64,000 bases of DNA, from assembly GCA_905160935.1 (NCBI GenBank), contig CAJHZI010000696.1:386001-450000 (forward strand). The letters run 5' to 3'. Below, piece after piece: positions 11,714 to 21,257 of this stretch; position 1 is the stretch's first letter, and every line of letters begins with the position of its first letter. Under the pieces are notes generated by a model, which was not told the DNA's origin, did no database searches, and saw only the letters and a list, made by a program, of their open reading frames with translations. The DNA comes from Enchytraeus crypticus. Taxonomy: Eukaryota; Annelida; Clitellata; Enchytraeida; Enchytraeidae. Made by a program: the position numbers and the translations under genes.

Positions 11714-12800
11714 CAACAATAACAACAACAACAATACGATTAGAGTGCTACTGTTGTCCATGACATTGATGACAACATTGAGCACTGTGAGACCATATCA
11801 AAGCCGATGAGCATAGTGAGGGGTCCATAAACGGTGCGAGCCAAAATCCGGGTGGTCAGTCCAAGGAAGGGTACTAGCGGAATGGAGGTTTACGTGTTGG
11901 ACTCAGTTCGTGGACGTTTGGTGGATATGAAAAGACGAAGAGAAAAGATTCCAATCGCCTATGAAACTGTTCGTAGAATAGGAAAGGCTGATCTGGAATA
12001 GATGAGGGGGTGCGCAGAGTGGAAGGAAGAGAATTCCAGATCTGCGGGGCAGTATGCTGGAAGGAGCGCCTAGAGAGCTTGCTACGTGAAGGCAGGCTCG
12101 GTCACTCTAGAGTAACTAACTTAGAGGACCTGGTAGACGACTGCCTTGAGGTAGGTTGCCCCACTTGTAGTAAGTGGGACATGTAACTATTACCAGGAGT
12201 GGTAATAGACTTATAAGTTAGAGAAACTGTCTTGTATAAAATGCGTTCTCTAACTTTAAGCCAGTGTAAGGACTTGAATATTGGAGTAACATGAGAATAT
12301 TTGGAGCTACGAAAGACTGCACGTGCAAGAGAATTCTGAATGAACTGCAACCTATCAATCTCGCAACTGGGAAGATTTAGAAATAGGGAATTGCAGTAAT
12401 CCAGTTTGGATTGCACGAGAGCAGCGCTAATTATAGTGGCAGTCTCGAGAGAAAGAAATGGTCTTATTCGGGGAAGATGGCGAATATGAAAGAAACATGC
12501 CTGTGATGTTTTAGTGATATGTTCGTGGAATGAGAGGTGGTGGTCAAGGACAACACCAAGATTCTTCACAGAAGAAATTGGTGTGACTGAAACATCGGAA
12601 GAGAGCGCCAGGGACACTTCGTTCAGTTTTGAAAGTTGCTGAGGTGTTCCAAATAGCACGAACTCAGTCTTGGAGGGATTGAGTGCCAAAAAATTGGCAG
12701 ATATCCAGGAAGATATCTGCTGAAAGGATTGCAGTAGACAAGCCTTAGCATCAGGATAGGAGTGGGGGGTGAAGCATGAAAAAAAATTTTCCGGATCCCT
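11713..12800 (-). mobile_element. 5'-truncated LINE with reverse-transcriptase C-terminus
   Basis: Minus-strand frame from about 12800 to 12102 encodes the thumb/C-terminal region of a CR1/L2-type reverse transcriptase: NPSKTEFVLFG, NLGVVLDHHLSF, then [18 protein letters not shown] at 12102-12104 cuts the frame, but homologous sequence continues to about 11720. The 3' end is a TTG/TTA repeat tail (11713-11740 on this strand). This copy lacks the catalytic palm domain because it is 5'-truncated. The same family is present at 8150, 28155 and 41943. Confidence 0.85.
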
Positions 12801-13058
12801 AAAATGGAATCGAAGGGACACAAGTCTGTCAGGGGCCCATTTGATGAGTTGATATATTTATGTATACAAATCATTCAAAAGAAATGAACATTTCCTTAAA
12901 ACAATTGTTTAAAATTTTTTTTATTTCAATAGAAGGATATTAGTTGTTTCACTATTAAAAAACAATTTTCTTAAGTTCATTAAGTGAAATATATGATATT
13001 ATTTTGTTAATAAGCTCATTACTGAATACGAAAGTATTTTTCAGTAATAACAATATCA
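12801..13058. other. AT-rich spacer with imperfect hairpin
   Basis: No gene is seen. ATTACTGAATAC and GTATTTTTCAGTAAT around 13018-13048 form a small imperfect stem just downstream of the stop codon of the interrupted minus-strand frame. Confidence 0.4.
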
Positions 13059-13274
13059 TTAATGACTGTTTTCAAGTAAATTTATCAAACCATCCAAATT
13101 GACCTCACCTGGATCAAAACTTTCCTCATCGTCCAGCAAACTTATCAAACAACTCAAATTATCCCGAGTCCGAAAATGACTTTCAAATAAATCCTTATCC
13201 TGTCCAATAAGAGTTATTAACGTGTTAAGATTGACCTCCCCAACATCTCGATTGCACTGGTTTTTAGTAATGTC
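13059..13274 (-). pseudogene. C-terminal half of a coding sequence split by the Polinton
   Basis: On the minus strand an open frame runs from the Polinton's left edge to TAA at 13061-13059 (71 codons). It enters as GAC ATT, the same codons used by the fragment on the other side of the element at 27806-27925. The peptide is Leu/Asp-rich with three related segments (VNLNTLITLI, DNLSCLISLLDD, VNLDGLINLLE) spaced about 20-25 residues apart. No known family is recognised. Because the frame is in register on both sides of a 6-bp duplication, the simplest reading is one exon interrupted by the insertion. Confidence 0.55.
13269..13274 (+). repeat. Left target-site duplication of the Polinton
   Basis: AATGTC immediately before the left terminus AGTAGTATAATAAGG. 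The identical hexamer follows the right terminus at 27806-27811. Six-base duplications are the known signature of Polinton integrase. Confidence 0.95.
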
Positions 13275-13870
13275 AGTAGTATAATAAGGCCGCTTTCAGG
13301 ACGACTTTGAACTTTGGCCCTTAAATACATTAGTGCGTCACGCGGTGACCCAGTTAATCTGCCCACACATACATGCTTGCCCGTACTAATTAGCCCGAGC
13401 AATTAGTTGAGCGATTGACCTCGTTAAGTACGTCATATGACAACCAGATGTTACTAATTAGCCCGATGTGAGCACTTAAGTGGATGTTACTAATTAGCTC
13501 GAATATCAGTAGAGTAATTGTAAGCAGGTCAAACTAATTTTTGACAAACTAAATGATTCATTGATATTAAGAGGATCAGGGGGTTCTCACCAGATGGTTC
13601 ACTCTAAATAATTAAACTATTTTCATTCTGTCTAATTAGGTCAAAGTTGCAGAAAAACTGAATAGAATGCAAGCTAACTTGCTTCAATCATTCATTCGCA
13701 CAAAAGTTTTCAACTTTTTCCTCATGGTTGCTATTCAATTAAGTTATAACTTTTACCTTTACTGTATTATTGTATTGTAATTATTTTACGAGTTGTAGAA
13801 CTTGTATAAATATCTTAGCTGTACTTAAGAGATTTTATCTCTGTAATAATATTTTTATTTGTTTTAAACA
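13275..13870 (+). repeat. Left terminal inverted repeat
   Basis: The outermost roughly 115 bp match the reverse complement of the right end almost perfectly (13275-13390 versus 27805-27690). Similarity then continues with gaps through a homologue of the PC4-gene first exon (ATG at 13724) into its intron-like sequence, to about 13870. The right copy is about 120 bp longer because it has extra CTAATTAG-containing units. Confidence 0.9.
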
Positions 13871-14580
13871 CACCCTAGTAATTTTAAACTTAATAAAAAC
13901 ACGCCCACATAATGTTGTACTAGATAAAAACATATCCTAAAAATTCTCTAGTTGATAAAACACACCCCCCTAATTTCTAATTTTTGAGCGATTGTCCTCA
14001 CTTAAGTACATCGTGTGAAAACCAGATGTTACTAATTAACCCGATGTGAGCACTTAAGTGGATGTTACTAATTAGCTCGAATATCAGTAATTGTAAATAG
14101 GTCAAACCAATTTTTGACAAACTAAATGATTCATTGATATTAAGAGGAGCAGGGGGTTCTCACCAGATGGATCACTCTAAATAATTAAACTATTTTCATT
14201 CTGCCTAATTAGGTCAAAGTTGCAGAAAAACTGAATAGAATGCCAGCTAACTTGCTTCAATCATTCATTCGCACAAAAGTTTTCAACTTTTTCCTCATGG
14301 TTGCTATTCAATTAAGTTATAACTTTTGCCTTTACTATATTTTATTGTAATTATTTTACGAGTTGCTGAACTTGTGTAAATAATTTAACTGTTCGAAATA
14401 ATTTGTCGCCTTTGTAATAATAATTTTATTTGTTTTAAACACACCCTCGTAATTCTAAACTAGATAAAAACACATTCTCCTAATTCTCTAGTTGATAAAT
14501 TCACGCCTTCATAATTTTAAACTTACTACAAACACGCCTTCATAATTCTCTAGTTTATAAAACACCCCCTAATTTCTAAT
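13409..14580 (+). repeat. Tandem duplication of the inner left terminal repeat
   Basis: Copy A (13409-13985) and copy B (13986 to about 14580) are offset by 577 bp and start with GAGCGATTG. Both contain GTTACTAATTAGCTCGAATA, the GGGGGTTCTCACCAGATGG stretch, the decapitated exon ATGGTTGCTATTCAA and the (A)ACACACCC-rich end. Only one copy exists at the right end. Confidence 0.9.
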
Positions 14581-14688
14581 TTCTAATTGACCCGAAGAAT
14601 CATAGTGCACAATAGATCAGATGACTGTCACTTAAACTAATTGTTCATCAATTTGTTTGATATAAACCACATGGCCCCTTGTCCACTC

Positions 14689-14696
14689 TATAAAAA
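14689..14696 (+). promoter_or_regulatory. TATA box of the polymerase gene
   Basis: TATAAAAA within CTCTATAAAAACC, 87 bp before the polymerase ATG at 14783. A start site about 30 bp downstream, near 14720, would leave a 5'UTR of about 60 nt. The same CTATAAAAAC string occurs before the ATPase gene at 20553. Confidence 0.7.
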
Positions 14697-14782
14697 CCAC
14701 AAACATTGTAAGTAGAGGTCATTCGCAAAGCTACCTTCCAGAGATTCTCTTTCTACAGTAGTAGTGAAACTAACTTAGCATT

Positions 14783-14857
14783 ATGTCTACGTATCTGTCT
14801 GCTGATGACGTGGCTGCTTTCGAAGAGTTCGTGGCTGTTCTCAATCGCTACGAAGAG
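14783..14857 (+). CDS. PolB: Polymerase exon 1
   Basis: ATG at 14783, 25 codons, phase 0, followed by donor GTATGT. It encodes a short acidic helix-like start (SADDVAAFEEFV). It is the only ATG between the TATA box and a usable donor. Confidence 0.7.
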
Positions 14858-17800
14858 GTATGTAGAATTTTGAAATATAATTTTCAATGAATTTAAAATT
14901 TAATTGTCAATAAATTATTAATTATTTTTAACTTAAATAATTTCTAAAACTTTTACATAACAGTTTGTTAAACATATGAATAGATCGAAGTATATTTAGG
15001 AAATATTTTATCTAGCATTTATCTTACATAGCAGAGGAAGCAAGCGTTAAACCTTTATTATAACATTCATGGTTGACATTAAATAGTCCAAGTTAGTTTT
15101 AATCCGTTTTTACATCTGTAAAGGCAGATTTCCATTGCATTCATCAAAAGTGCATCCAGATTTCAATAGATTAATAATCTTATATTGTATTGCGTTATAT
15201 ATTAATGACTATCTCCATTGTTAGTTATCATATAGCATTGAAATGATAAAGATCCGCCTTTTTATACTGATCTTTAGTAACAATTAATTATTTTCTAAAA
15301 TAGGAGCGTGAAAAAGCCTTAGCTCAAGCTGCGGTTGAAAGCTCCGAGTCCCAATTGAGGGCTGCGGATGGAGAAAGCTCCGTAACTCAAAAGAGAGCTG
15401 CGGATGAGGAGGCTCCTAGCGAAGTCGAACGCAAGAGAGCGCGTGTTTCGGAACCTACCGACCCGTTAATGGATCAAGCTCCTTCGGCCGCTGATGATGA
15501 CATTCAGTGGATCCCAGCAGCGCTACAACCCGATCCTTCATCCGATGATGAAATACCACAGGGGCTCTCTCTGTTTGAGTTCGTGATGAGAGGATATGAC
15601 CCCATCCTTTGGAAATGTAAGTGATATGATTTTACTAAAATTCTACTATTTAAAAATTATCGTAATGTAATATGTATAACGAATAAATATTTTATTATCT
15701 TCTTTTATCAGTCTCCTTTTATCAATTTTAAACTATCTTCTTATATCAATCTTCTACTGTTTTTGTTCTACTGTAAATGTGTATAATGTATTCATATTAT
15801 TAGACGGTATTTTTATAATGTATTTTATTCTAAATTCTGCTATATCAAATTGTTTTATGCTGTATTTCTCTACAGGTCCTGAAGATGAACCGATGCCAGC
15901 ACCAAGCTCTGATCCAAGTTCAGCTCGAGATACAAGTTCTACTTGTAGTAAGTGTAATTTTTATAAAAATATCTCTCTTGATAGTAACATATTCATACTA
16001 CATTCTCTTCTTAATCTATTTCAATAAACACATCTAAGTATCTATTTACACTTTATTTATTTTGCATATCCTTTAAAACGTTCTTAATCCGCAAGAATTA
16101 TATTTCACAGATGACTGCCATTGCAATCTCCCCCACGGACAAGAGATATGTGTCCCCTGCGCCACCAAGATGTGGTGCATCTCCTGCAGGCGTAAGCTAA
16201 GAGAAGCCTGCTTCAACCTTGGATCAAAGATCTGCAATCGGTGTGAAAATAAAGTGATACAGCGAGGTGGTGGTGGTGGTGGTGGTTCATCAGCCTCTAT
16301 AACTACATTCAGAACTTACTCCCTTCAACCGTTCAGTGAACAGGAAGGATTGAGAGATGGCATAGAGGCTAGACGTGGTGCTATCGAACAAATCTTACAG
16401 CAGGATCTAGAGACGCATGGGTATGAGTGCTATAAAATTAAACTAATAAAGTGTCATTTTCCAACACTTCTTATAATATAATACCAGCAAACTATACCTA
16501 CACGTATACCTTAAATTGTTAAATATGATCCATAAAATCCATATTTCTTTTAATATAACAGTTAAAGTCTACTAACACACTACGTAACTTTAAATTATGT
16601 TGGATACTGATAATTTTATTTTTACAGCCCCATCAAGTGGTACATCTCGAGTCAGGTTAATTTGTATCGTCCGATAGGGGATGGCGCAGAGTCCGCTACG
16701 AATGCAAATTTTAGATCTAATGTGGAACGTCTTCTGCATCAAAGCGAAATTAGTAATCATATCTCTGAAGCAGGAGCCAAGTTGAACGAGATGCTAGAAA
16801 AATTCACTACGATGGGATCTGGTTGGATACTGGATCACGTGGGTGACGTTATTGTAAAAGTAGCATCGTATAACCCTATAGCCGCTTCCTCGTATATACC
16901 CACACCAAAATTTATTAGGAATAAAAACGCCACCATCAATATAAAAAATCATGATGAAAAGTGCTTTTTGTATTGTCTGGCCGCTGCGGTGTATGTGATC
17001 CCTGAAAATGAAAATAAAAAAATTGTTCATCTCGAACGTCCTAACCATTATTGGCCCTACCTTCATAAATTTAACGTATCCGGTATCGAATTCCCCGTAC
17101 GCATCGATCAGGTCTCTAAATTCGAAAAGCAAAATCCTGAAATAAGTATCGGCATACTGAGCTACATTGAAGACGAAGAAGACTGTATTCTGGCACCAAT
17201 TTATATGAGCAAACACCAAGACCGTCCACATCACGTTAACCTCCTTCTCTTAACTGATATTGACCAAAACGGCGCTCCACGAAGACATTATCTTCTAATA
17301 AAAGATTTAGGTCGACTATTTCACGATGTAAAAAATAAGCAGCATAAAATTTTCCCCTGTAGATACTGTCTACATCGCTTCTCCTCTGAAAAACTCCAAA
17401 TTGAACACCAGCGAGACTGCGGGACGAAACCTGCTCTAGCCATATCCTTTCCTCCCAGCGCACCCAAGCCGCAGACAGAGGCTGAAAAGGCTGAGCACGA
17501 GTCTTTGATGATGACTCTGGAGGAGAAGGTTGAGAGGTTAGAAGAGTTAGACGGGCCTGAACGCAGTTTCGTTGAGGGTCTGATCGAAGCGCGTAAGGAA
17601 GAAGAACTTCCAAATATTTTAAAATTTACAGCTACTCAAAAACAATTTAAAGTCCCTTTTGTATTATACTGTGATTTCGAATCATTTATAACAGACCAAG
17701 ATGAAATACATACACCCAGCGGCTTCTGCATGCTACGTGTATGTATGTATGAAAACGTAGAGTACAAAAAAGCATACACGTATAGCGGAGAAAATGTGAT

Positions 17801-20207
17801 GGAGACTTTTTACGCCAAGCTGCGCGAAATTGATGGGGAAATTTCTAAAATATTAAATGAAAACGTCGCAATGAACGAAATGAGCGGCGACGAAGTTCGC
17901 CAGTTTCATGAGGCTGATGTCTGCTTCCTCTGCCAGGAGCCTTTTGGAAAGAAGGTAAGACATCACGATCATGTTACTGGTAACTTTATCGCCGCTTGTT
18001 GTAACAAATGCAACCTTCAATTGAAACCTCGTAAATTTAATTCGAGGGGCTGGGACAAACCGAAGAAATCTGCACTTTATATGGAAGAGATACCCGGGGA
18101 AGGATACTATGCCGACGATAGTGAGGCTGATGAGAAAGAGAAGTTGAGCTACTTTGTCCCTGTCATTTTTCACAATTCCAAAAACTACGACACGCACCAC
18201 TTTTTAAAATTTTTGCAGTCCAATTCCCTCGCCAAAATGAACGAAATTAGAGTCATTGCCACAAATTCCGAAAAATTCATAGCAGTCCAAATCGGCAATC
18301 TTAGAATCTTAGACTCTTGCCAATTTCTTCCAGGTTCCCTTGATTCTTTGGTAGAAAGTCTAAAGAAAGACGATGAGGAAAAGTTTATCCATACTAAACG
18401 TCACTTTTCAAACCCTAGTGAAAGATCTCTTATCTTGAGGAAAGGAGTCTATCCCTATGAATACATGAGTTCTAGGGACAAATTCAACGACCCTCAACTA
18501 CCTCCAATCCAGAAATTCTACAGCAAATTGAGAGAATCAGAGTGTTCGAATGACGATTACGAACATGCCCAGGCAGTTTGGAAAGCGTTTGGTTTGAAGG
18601 ATATGCAAGAGTATCATGATCTGTACCTTCTTACCGACGTCCTTCTACTGGCTGACGTGTTTGAAAATTTTCGAACATTCTCGATAACAAATTATGATCT
18701 TGACCCTGCACACTACTACACCAGCCCCGGACTATCTTTTGACGCTTGCTTAAAAATGACAGAGGCAAAGATCGAGCTCTTAACGGAGCCCGATCACCTT
18801 CTCTTTTTCGAATCGGCTCTCCGAGGAGGCGTATCTATGATTACGCATAGGTACGCCGAAGCTAATAACCCAAGTCTGCAGAGCTACGATCCCCGGGTAG
18901 ACCACTCGTACATACAGTACTACGATGCGAATAACCTGTACGGGTGGGCCATGTCTCAGCCCCTCCCCACTGGAAAGTTTACATTTTTAACAAGGAGAGA
19001 AATTGAGACAATCAATTTCGCGCAGATCCCAGTAGACGCGGAAACGGGTTTCATGCTAGAGGTAGACTTAGAATATCCACCTCAGCTGCACGAGCTACAC
19101 AACGACCTTCCCTTAGCCTCCGAAAGACTTTCTATCCCCGAATCGTTCCTCTCTCCTTACCAACTCGAACTTTTGACAAAATTGGGCGGAAAGCAAAATT
19201 CAAAAATTGAAAAATTGGTGCCGAATTTCTTGCCAAAGACCCGATACGTGCTTCATTACAGAAATTTTCAATATTATTTGGAGAAAGGCTTGATCTGCAA
19301 GCAGATACATAGAGTGATGAGTTTCTCGCAAAGTCCGTGGATCAAGCCTTACATTGATTTTAACACAGCCCAGCGCCAAAATGCCAAGTCCCCCTCAGAA
19401 AAGAACTTTTTTAAATTTTTAAATAATGCCATTTTTGGAAAAACAATGCAGAATTTAAGAAAACAGACCAATATTAAAATTTGTGTATCGGATAAGCAGG
19501 CAAGGAATTTGGTCGCCAAACCCAATTATCAGTCTTTTCACAAAATAAATGAATCTCTCGTAGCCGTGCAAATGAAACAAGTACACGTATTCTGGGATAA
19601 ACCGACATTCACCGGTGCCTGTATTTTAGACCTATCTAAACTACATCTTTTCAAATTCCATTACGATGTGATAAAGGCGAGATACGGAAATAAGGCTCAA
19701 CTCTTGTTTACTGACACCGATTCGCTCTGCTATCACATCGTAACGGACGACTTGTACAGAGACATGACAGGGTTTGTAGATCACATGGACACCTCCAACT
19801 TCCCTCCCTCCAACCCTTGTTTTAGCAAAGTAAATGATCGAAAATTGGGATTTTTTAAAGACGAGTGCGAAGGGCTTCAACCACTCGCGTTTGTAGGATT
19901 AAGATCGAAAATGTATAGCCTCCTGCTCCCGAACGGAAACAAGTCCACCGCGAAAGGAATTCAGAACTCGTTTCGTAAAAAACACATAACGCACGACACT
20001 TTTGTCGGTAGTCTCGTGCAACAAACGAAAACGAGAGCTGAATTCTGCAGCATTCGCAGTAAGGACCACGTTCTGCGAACTCAAACTCTGACAAAAGACG
20101 GACTGAATCCCTTCGACGACAAACGCTACATTCTTCCCGACGGATACACGACTTATGCGTACGGACATATCAAAATTTCATCCCATACAGGTACCGGTGT
20201 GGCGTAA
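14783..20207 (+). CDS. PolB: Protein-primed-type family B DNA polymerase, five exons
   Basis: Predicted join of 14783-14857, 15304-15616, 15876-15947, 16111-16420 and 16628-20207. This gives 4350 nt, 1449 residues and an in-frame TAA. Every intron begins GT (GTATGT, GTAAGT, GTAAGT, GTATGA) and ends AG after a pyrimidine-rich or AT-rich tract, and the phases (0,1,1,2) match at each junction. Polintons use this enzyme to copy their own genome, by family knowledge with a protein primer at the inverted-repeat ends. The N-terminus carries acidic/low-complexity sequence and a likely nuclear signal (ERKRARV). A nine-cysteine cluster (about 156-198), a C2HC finger, an intact 3'-5' exonuclease and a complete polymerase core follow. 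The start ATG fits the TATA box upstream; use of exon 1 is the least certain part. Confidence 0.93.
15304..15616 (+). CDS. PolB: Polymerase exon 2
   Basis: Acceptor TAAAATAG before 15304 and donor GTAAGT at 15617. About 104 residues, rich in Ala, Glu, Ser and Asp, with the basic stretch ERKRARV (likely nuclear signal). It ends after one base of a Cys codon that is completed by exon 3. Confidence 0.8.
15876..15947 (+). CDS. PolB: Polymerase exon 3
   Basis: A small 72-nt exon between CTCTACAG and GTAAGT. Phase 1 on both sides, so it could be skipped without a frameshift. It encodes a Pro/Ser/Asp-rich linker. Confidence 0.75.
16111..16420 (+). CDS. PolB: Polymerase exon 4 with cysteine cluster
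   Basis: Acceptor TTTCACAG before 16111 and donor GTATGA at 16421. It encodes a zinc-ribbon-like cluster (CHC, CVPC, CISC, C, CNRC within about 45 residues) of the kind found at the N-terminus of Polinton polymerases. A seven-Gly run and a helical segment ending QQDLETHG follow. The last two bases join exon 5 in phase. Confidence 0.85.
16628..20207 (+). CDS. PolB: Polymerase exon 5: finger, exonuclease and polymerase core
   Basis: This exon opens with PIKWYISSQVN right after acceptor TTTTTACAG. Numbered on the spliced protein, it holds CFLYC (369-373) and HYLLIKDL (477-484) in a compact conserved N-domain, then a C2HC finger (C501, C504, H517, C521). Exo I is DFES (606-609). A Cys/His insert follows (CFLC 689-692, RHHDH 701-705, CCNKC 714-718) resembling HNH/endonuclease-VII modules. 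Exo II is FHNSKNYD (771-778). Exo III has YLLTD (to D927). Polymerase motif A is YDANNLYGWAM (1022-1032), motif B is NNAIFGKTMQNLR (1189-1201) and motif C is DTDS (1286-1289). All catalytic acids are present. Confidence 0.95.
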
Positions 20208-20254
20208 AAATTCCATCACCAAGCACTTTTCATCTTCTCAAAATTAGGAAATAT

Positions 20255-20429
20255 TGTAAATATTGTATAAATATAATAGAGCAAATTGTAAATATTGTGT
20301 AAATATAATAGAGCAAATTGTAAATATTGTACATAGAGACTGCTGTATATAACCTTTCTTATGTTGTAAATAGAGACTGTAATTAGATATTGCTGGTGGC
20401 TTCCATGTAAATAGAGACTATTGTAAATA
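20255..20429 (+). promoter_or_regulatory. Cluster of nine UGUANAUA (Pumilio-type) motifs in the polymerase 3'UTR
   Basis: TGTANATA octamers start at 20255, 20287, 20298, 20319, 20328 (N=C), 20344 (N=T), 20365, 20406 and 20422, all on the sense strand between the polymerase stop and its polyadenylation signal. Part of the array arose by a roughly 32-bp tandem duplication (20279-20335). UGUANAUA is the established binding site of PUF/Pumilio proteins; that it acts so here is inference. Confidence 0.6.
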
Positions 20430-20466
20430 TTTTAAATATAGACTGTGGTAAATATTGGAAATAGTC

Positions 20467-20472
20467 AATAAA
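20467..20472 (+). terminator. Polyadenylation signal of the polymerase mRNA
   Basis: AATAAA about 260 nt after the polymerase stop, followed by a T/G-rich stretch. This lies before the next TATA box, so polymerase and late genes look like separate transcription units. Confidence 0.7.
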
Positions 20473-20553
20473 GGCTTTATTGCATATGTGTAGAGTCATA
20501 AAGACTCGTGTTGGTTAACAAAATAACATCTTAGAAAATGACTTGTGTGTTTC

Positions 20554-20560
20554 TATAAAA
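20554..20560 (+). promoter_or_regulatory. TATA box of the ATPase/late transcription unit
   Basis: TATAAAA in TTTCTATAAAAACTC, 54 bp before the ATPase ATG. It shares CTATAAAAAC with the polymerase promoter at 14688. It lies inside the open frame upstream of 20608, which argues that this upstream frame is not translated. Confidence 0.65.
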
Positions 20561-20607
20561 ACTCTAACAATTACACGTTTAACGTCAGTCGCTTTCATCT
20601 ATCAAAC

Positions 20608-21210
20608 ATGCAACATCCATTTACGGCTATGATATCGGGTCCGACTGGCTGCGGGAAGACCCAATTTACGCTAAAGCTAATTCAAAACGCGAACGAGATA
20701 ATAACTCCATCCCCTCAGGAAATTGTATGGTGTTATGGAGTCTACCAAGATGTATTCAACTTCATCGAAAATGTCCGTTTCATCGAAGGCTTACCTGACA
20801 TAAACGAATTTGACGGTACAAAGCGTGTCTTGCTCGTAATAGACGATCTGATGCATGAAGCAAACGAAAAAGTTGCACAAATATTCACAAAAGGCAGTCA
20901 TCATAGAAACATTTCGATACTATTTCTAACACAAAACATATTTCACAGCTCTAAACACAACAGAACCATGAACCTCAACACGCACTACATAGTGCTCTTC
21001 AAAAACCCAAGAGATGTAGGACAAGTCGCTATATTAGGCAGGCAGATGTTTGCAAAAGGCAAGTTTTTGGAAGATGCATTTAAAGATGCTACATCCAAGC
21101 CTTACGGTTATCTATTTATCGATCTCAAACCCAACACAGATGAACAATTAAGAGTAAGAACAAACATTTTTTCAGACGAGGCTCCGCAATTCGTCTACGT
21201 ACCTAAATAA
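20608..21210 (+). CDS. A32/FtsK-type genome-packaging ATPase
   Basis: A 200-residue P-loop ATPase predicted to pump element DNA into capsids. Walker A is GPTGCGKT (11-18) and Walker B is LLVIDD (75-80). A following strand LFLTQN (105-110) supplies the conserved polar residue typical of HerA/FtsK ATPases. Length and motifs fit Polinton and adintovirus packaging ATPases. The frame is open further upstream, but the TATA box at 20554 and the ATG at 20608, with A at -3, decide the start. It is the first gene of the capsid/packaging block, which supports the function. Confidence 0.92.
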   Translation: MQHPFTAMISGPTGCGKTQFTLKLIQNANEIITPSPQEIVWCYGVYQDVFNFIENVRFIEGLPDINEFDGTKRVLLVIDDLMHEANEKVAQIFTKGSHHRNISILFLTQNIFHSSKHNRTMNLNTHYIVLFKNPRDVGQVAILGRQMFAKGKFLEDAFKDATSKPYGYLFIDLKPNTDEQLRVRTNIFSDEAPQFVYVPK

Positions 21211-21257
21211 AAGGTCCAGTTATCCTCACCAATCATTCATTTCAGTTAGGATGTCGA

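Noticed and set aside
16794..20168. Minus-strand frames inside the polymerase
   Set aside because: They are shadows of the plus-strand coding sequence with no domain or promoter.
20545..20607. N-terminal extension of the ATPase to 20545
   Set aside because: It would start at GTG and contains the TATA box; the conserved region begins at the ATG at 20608.
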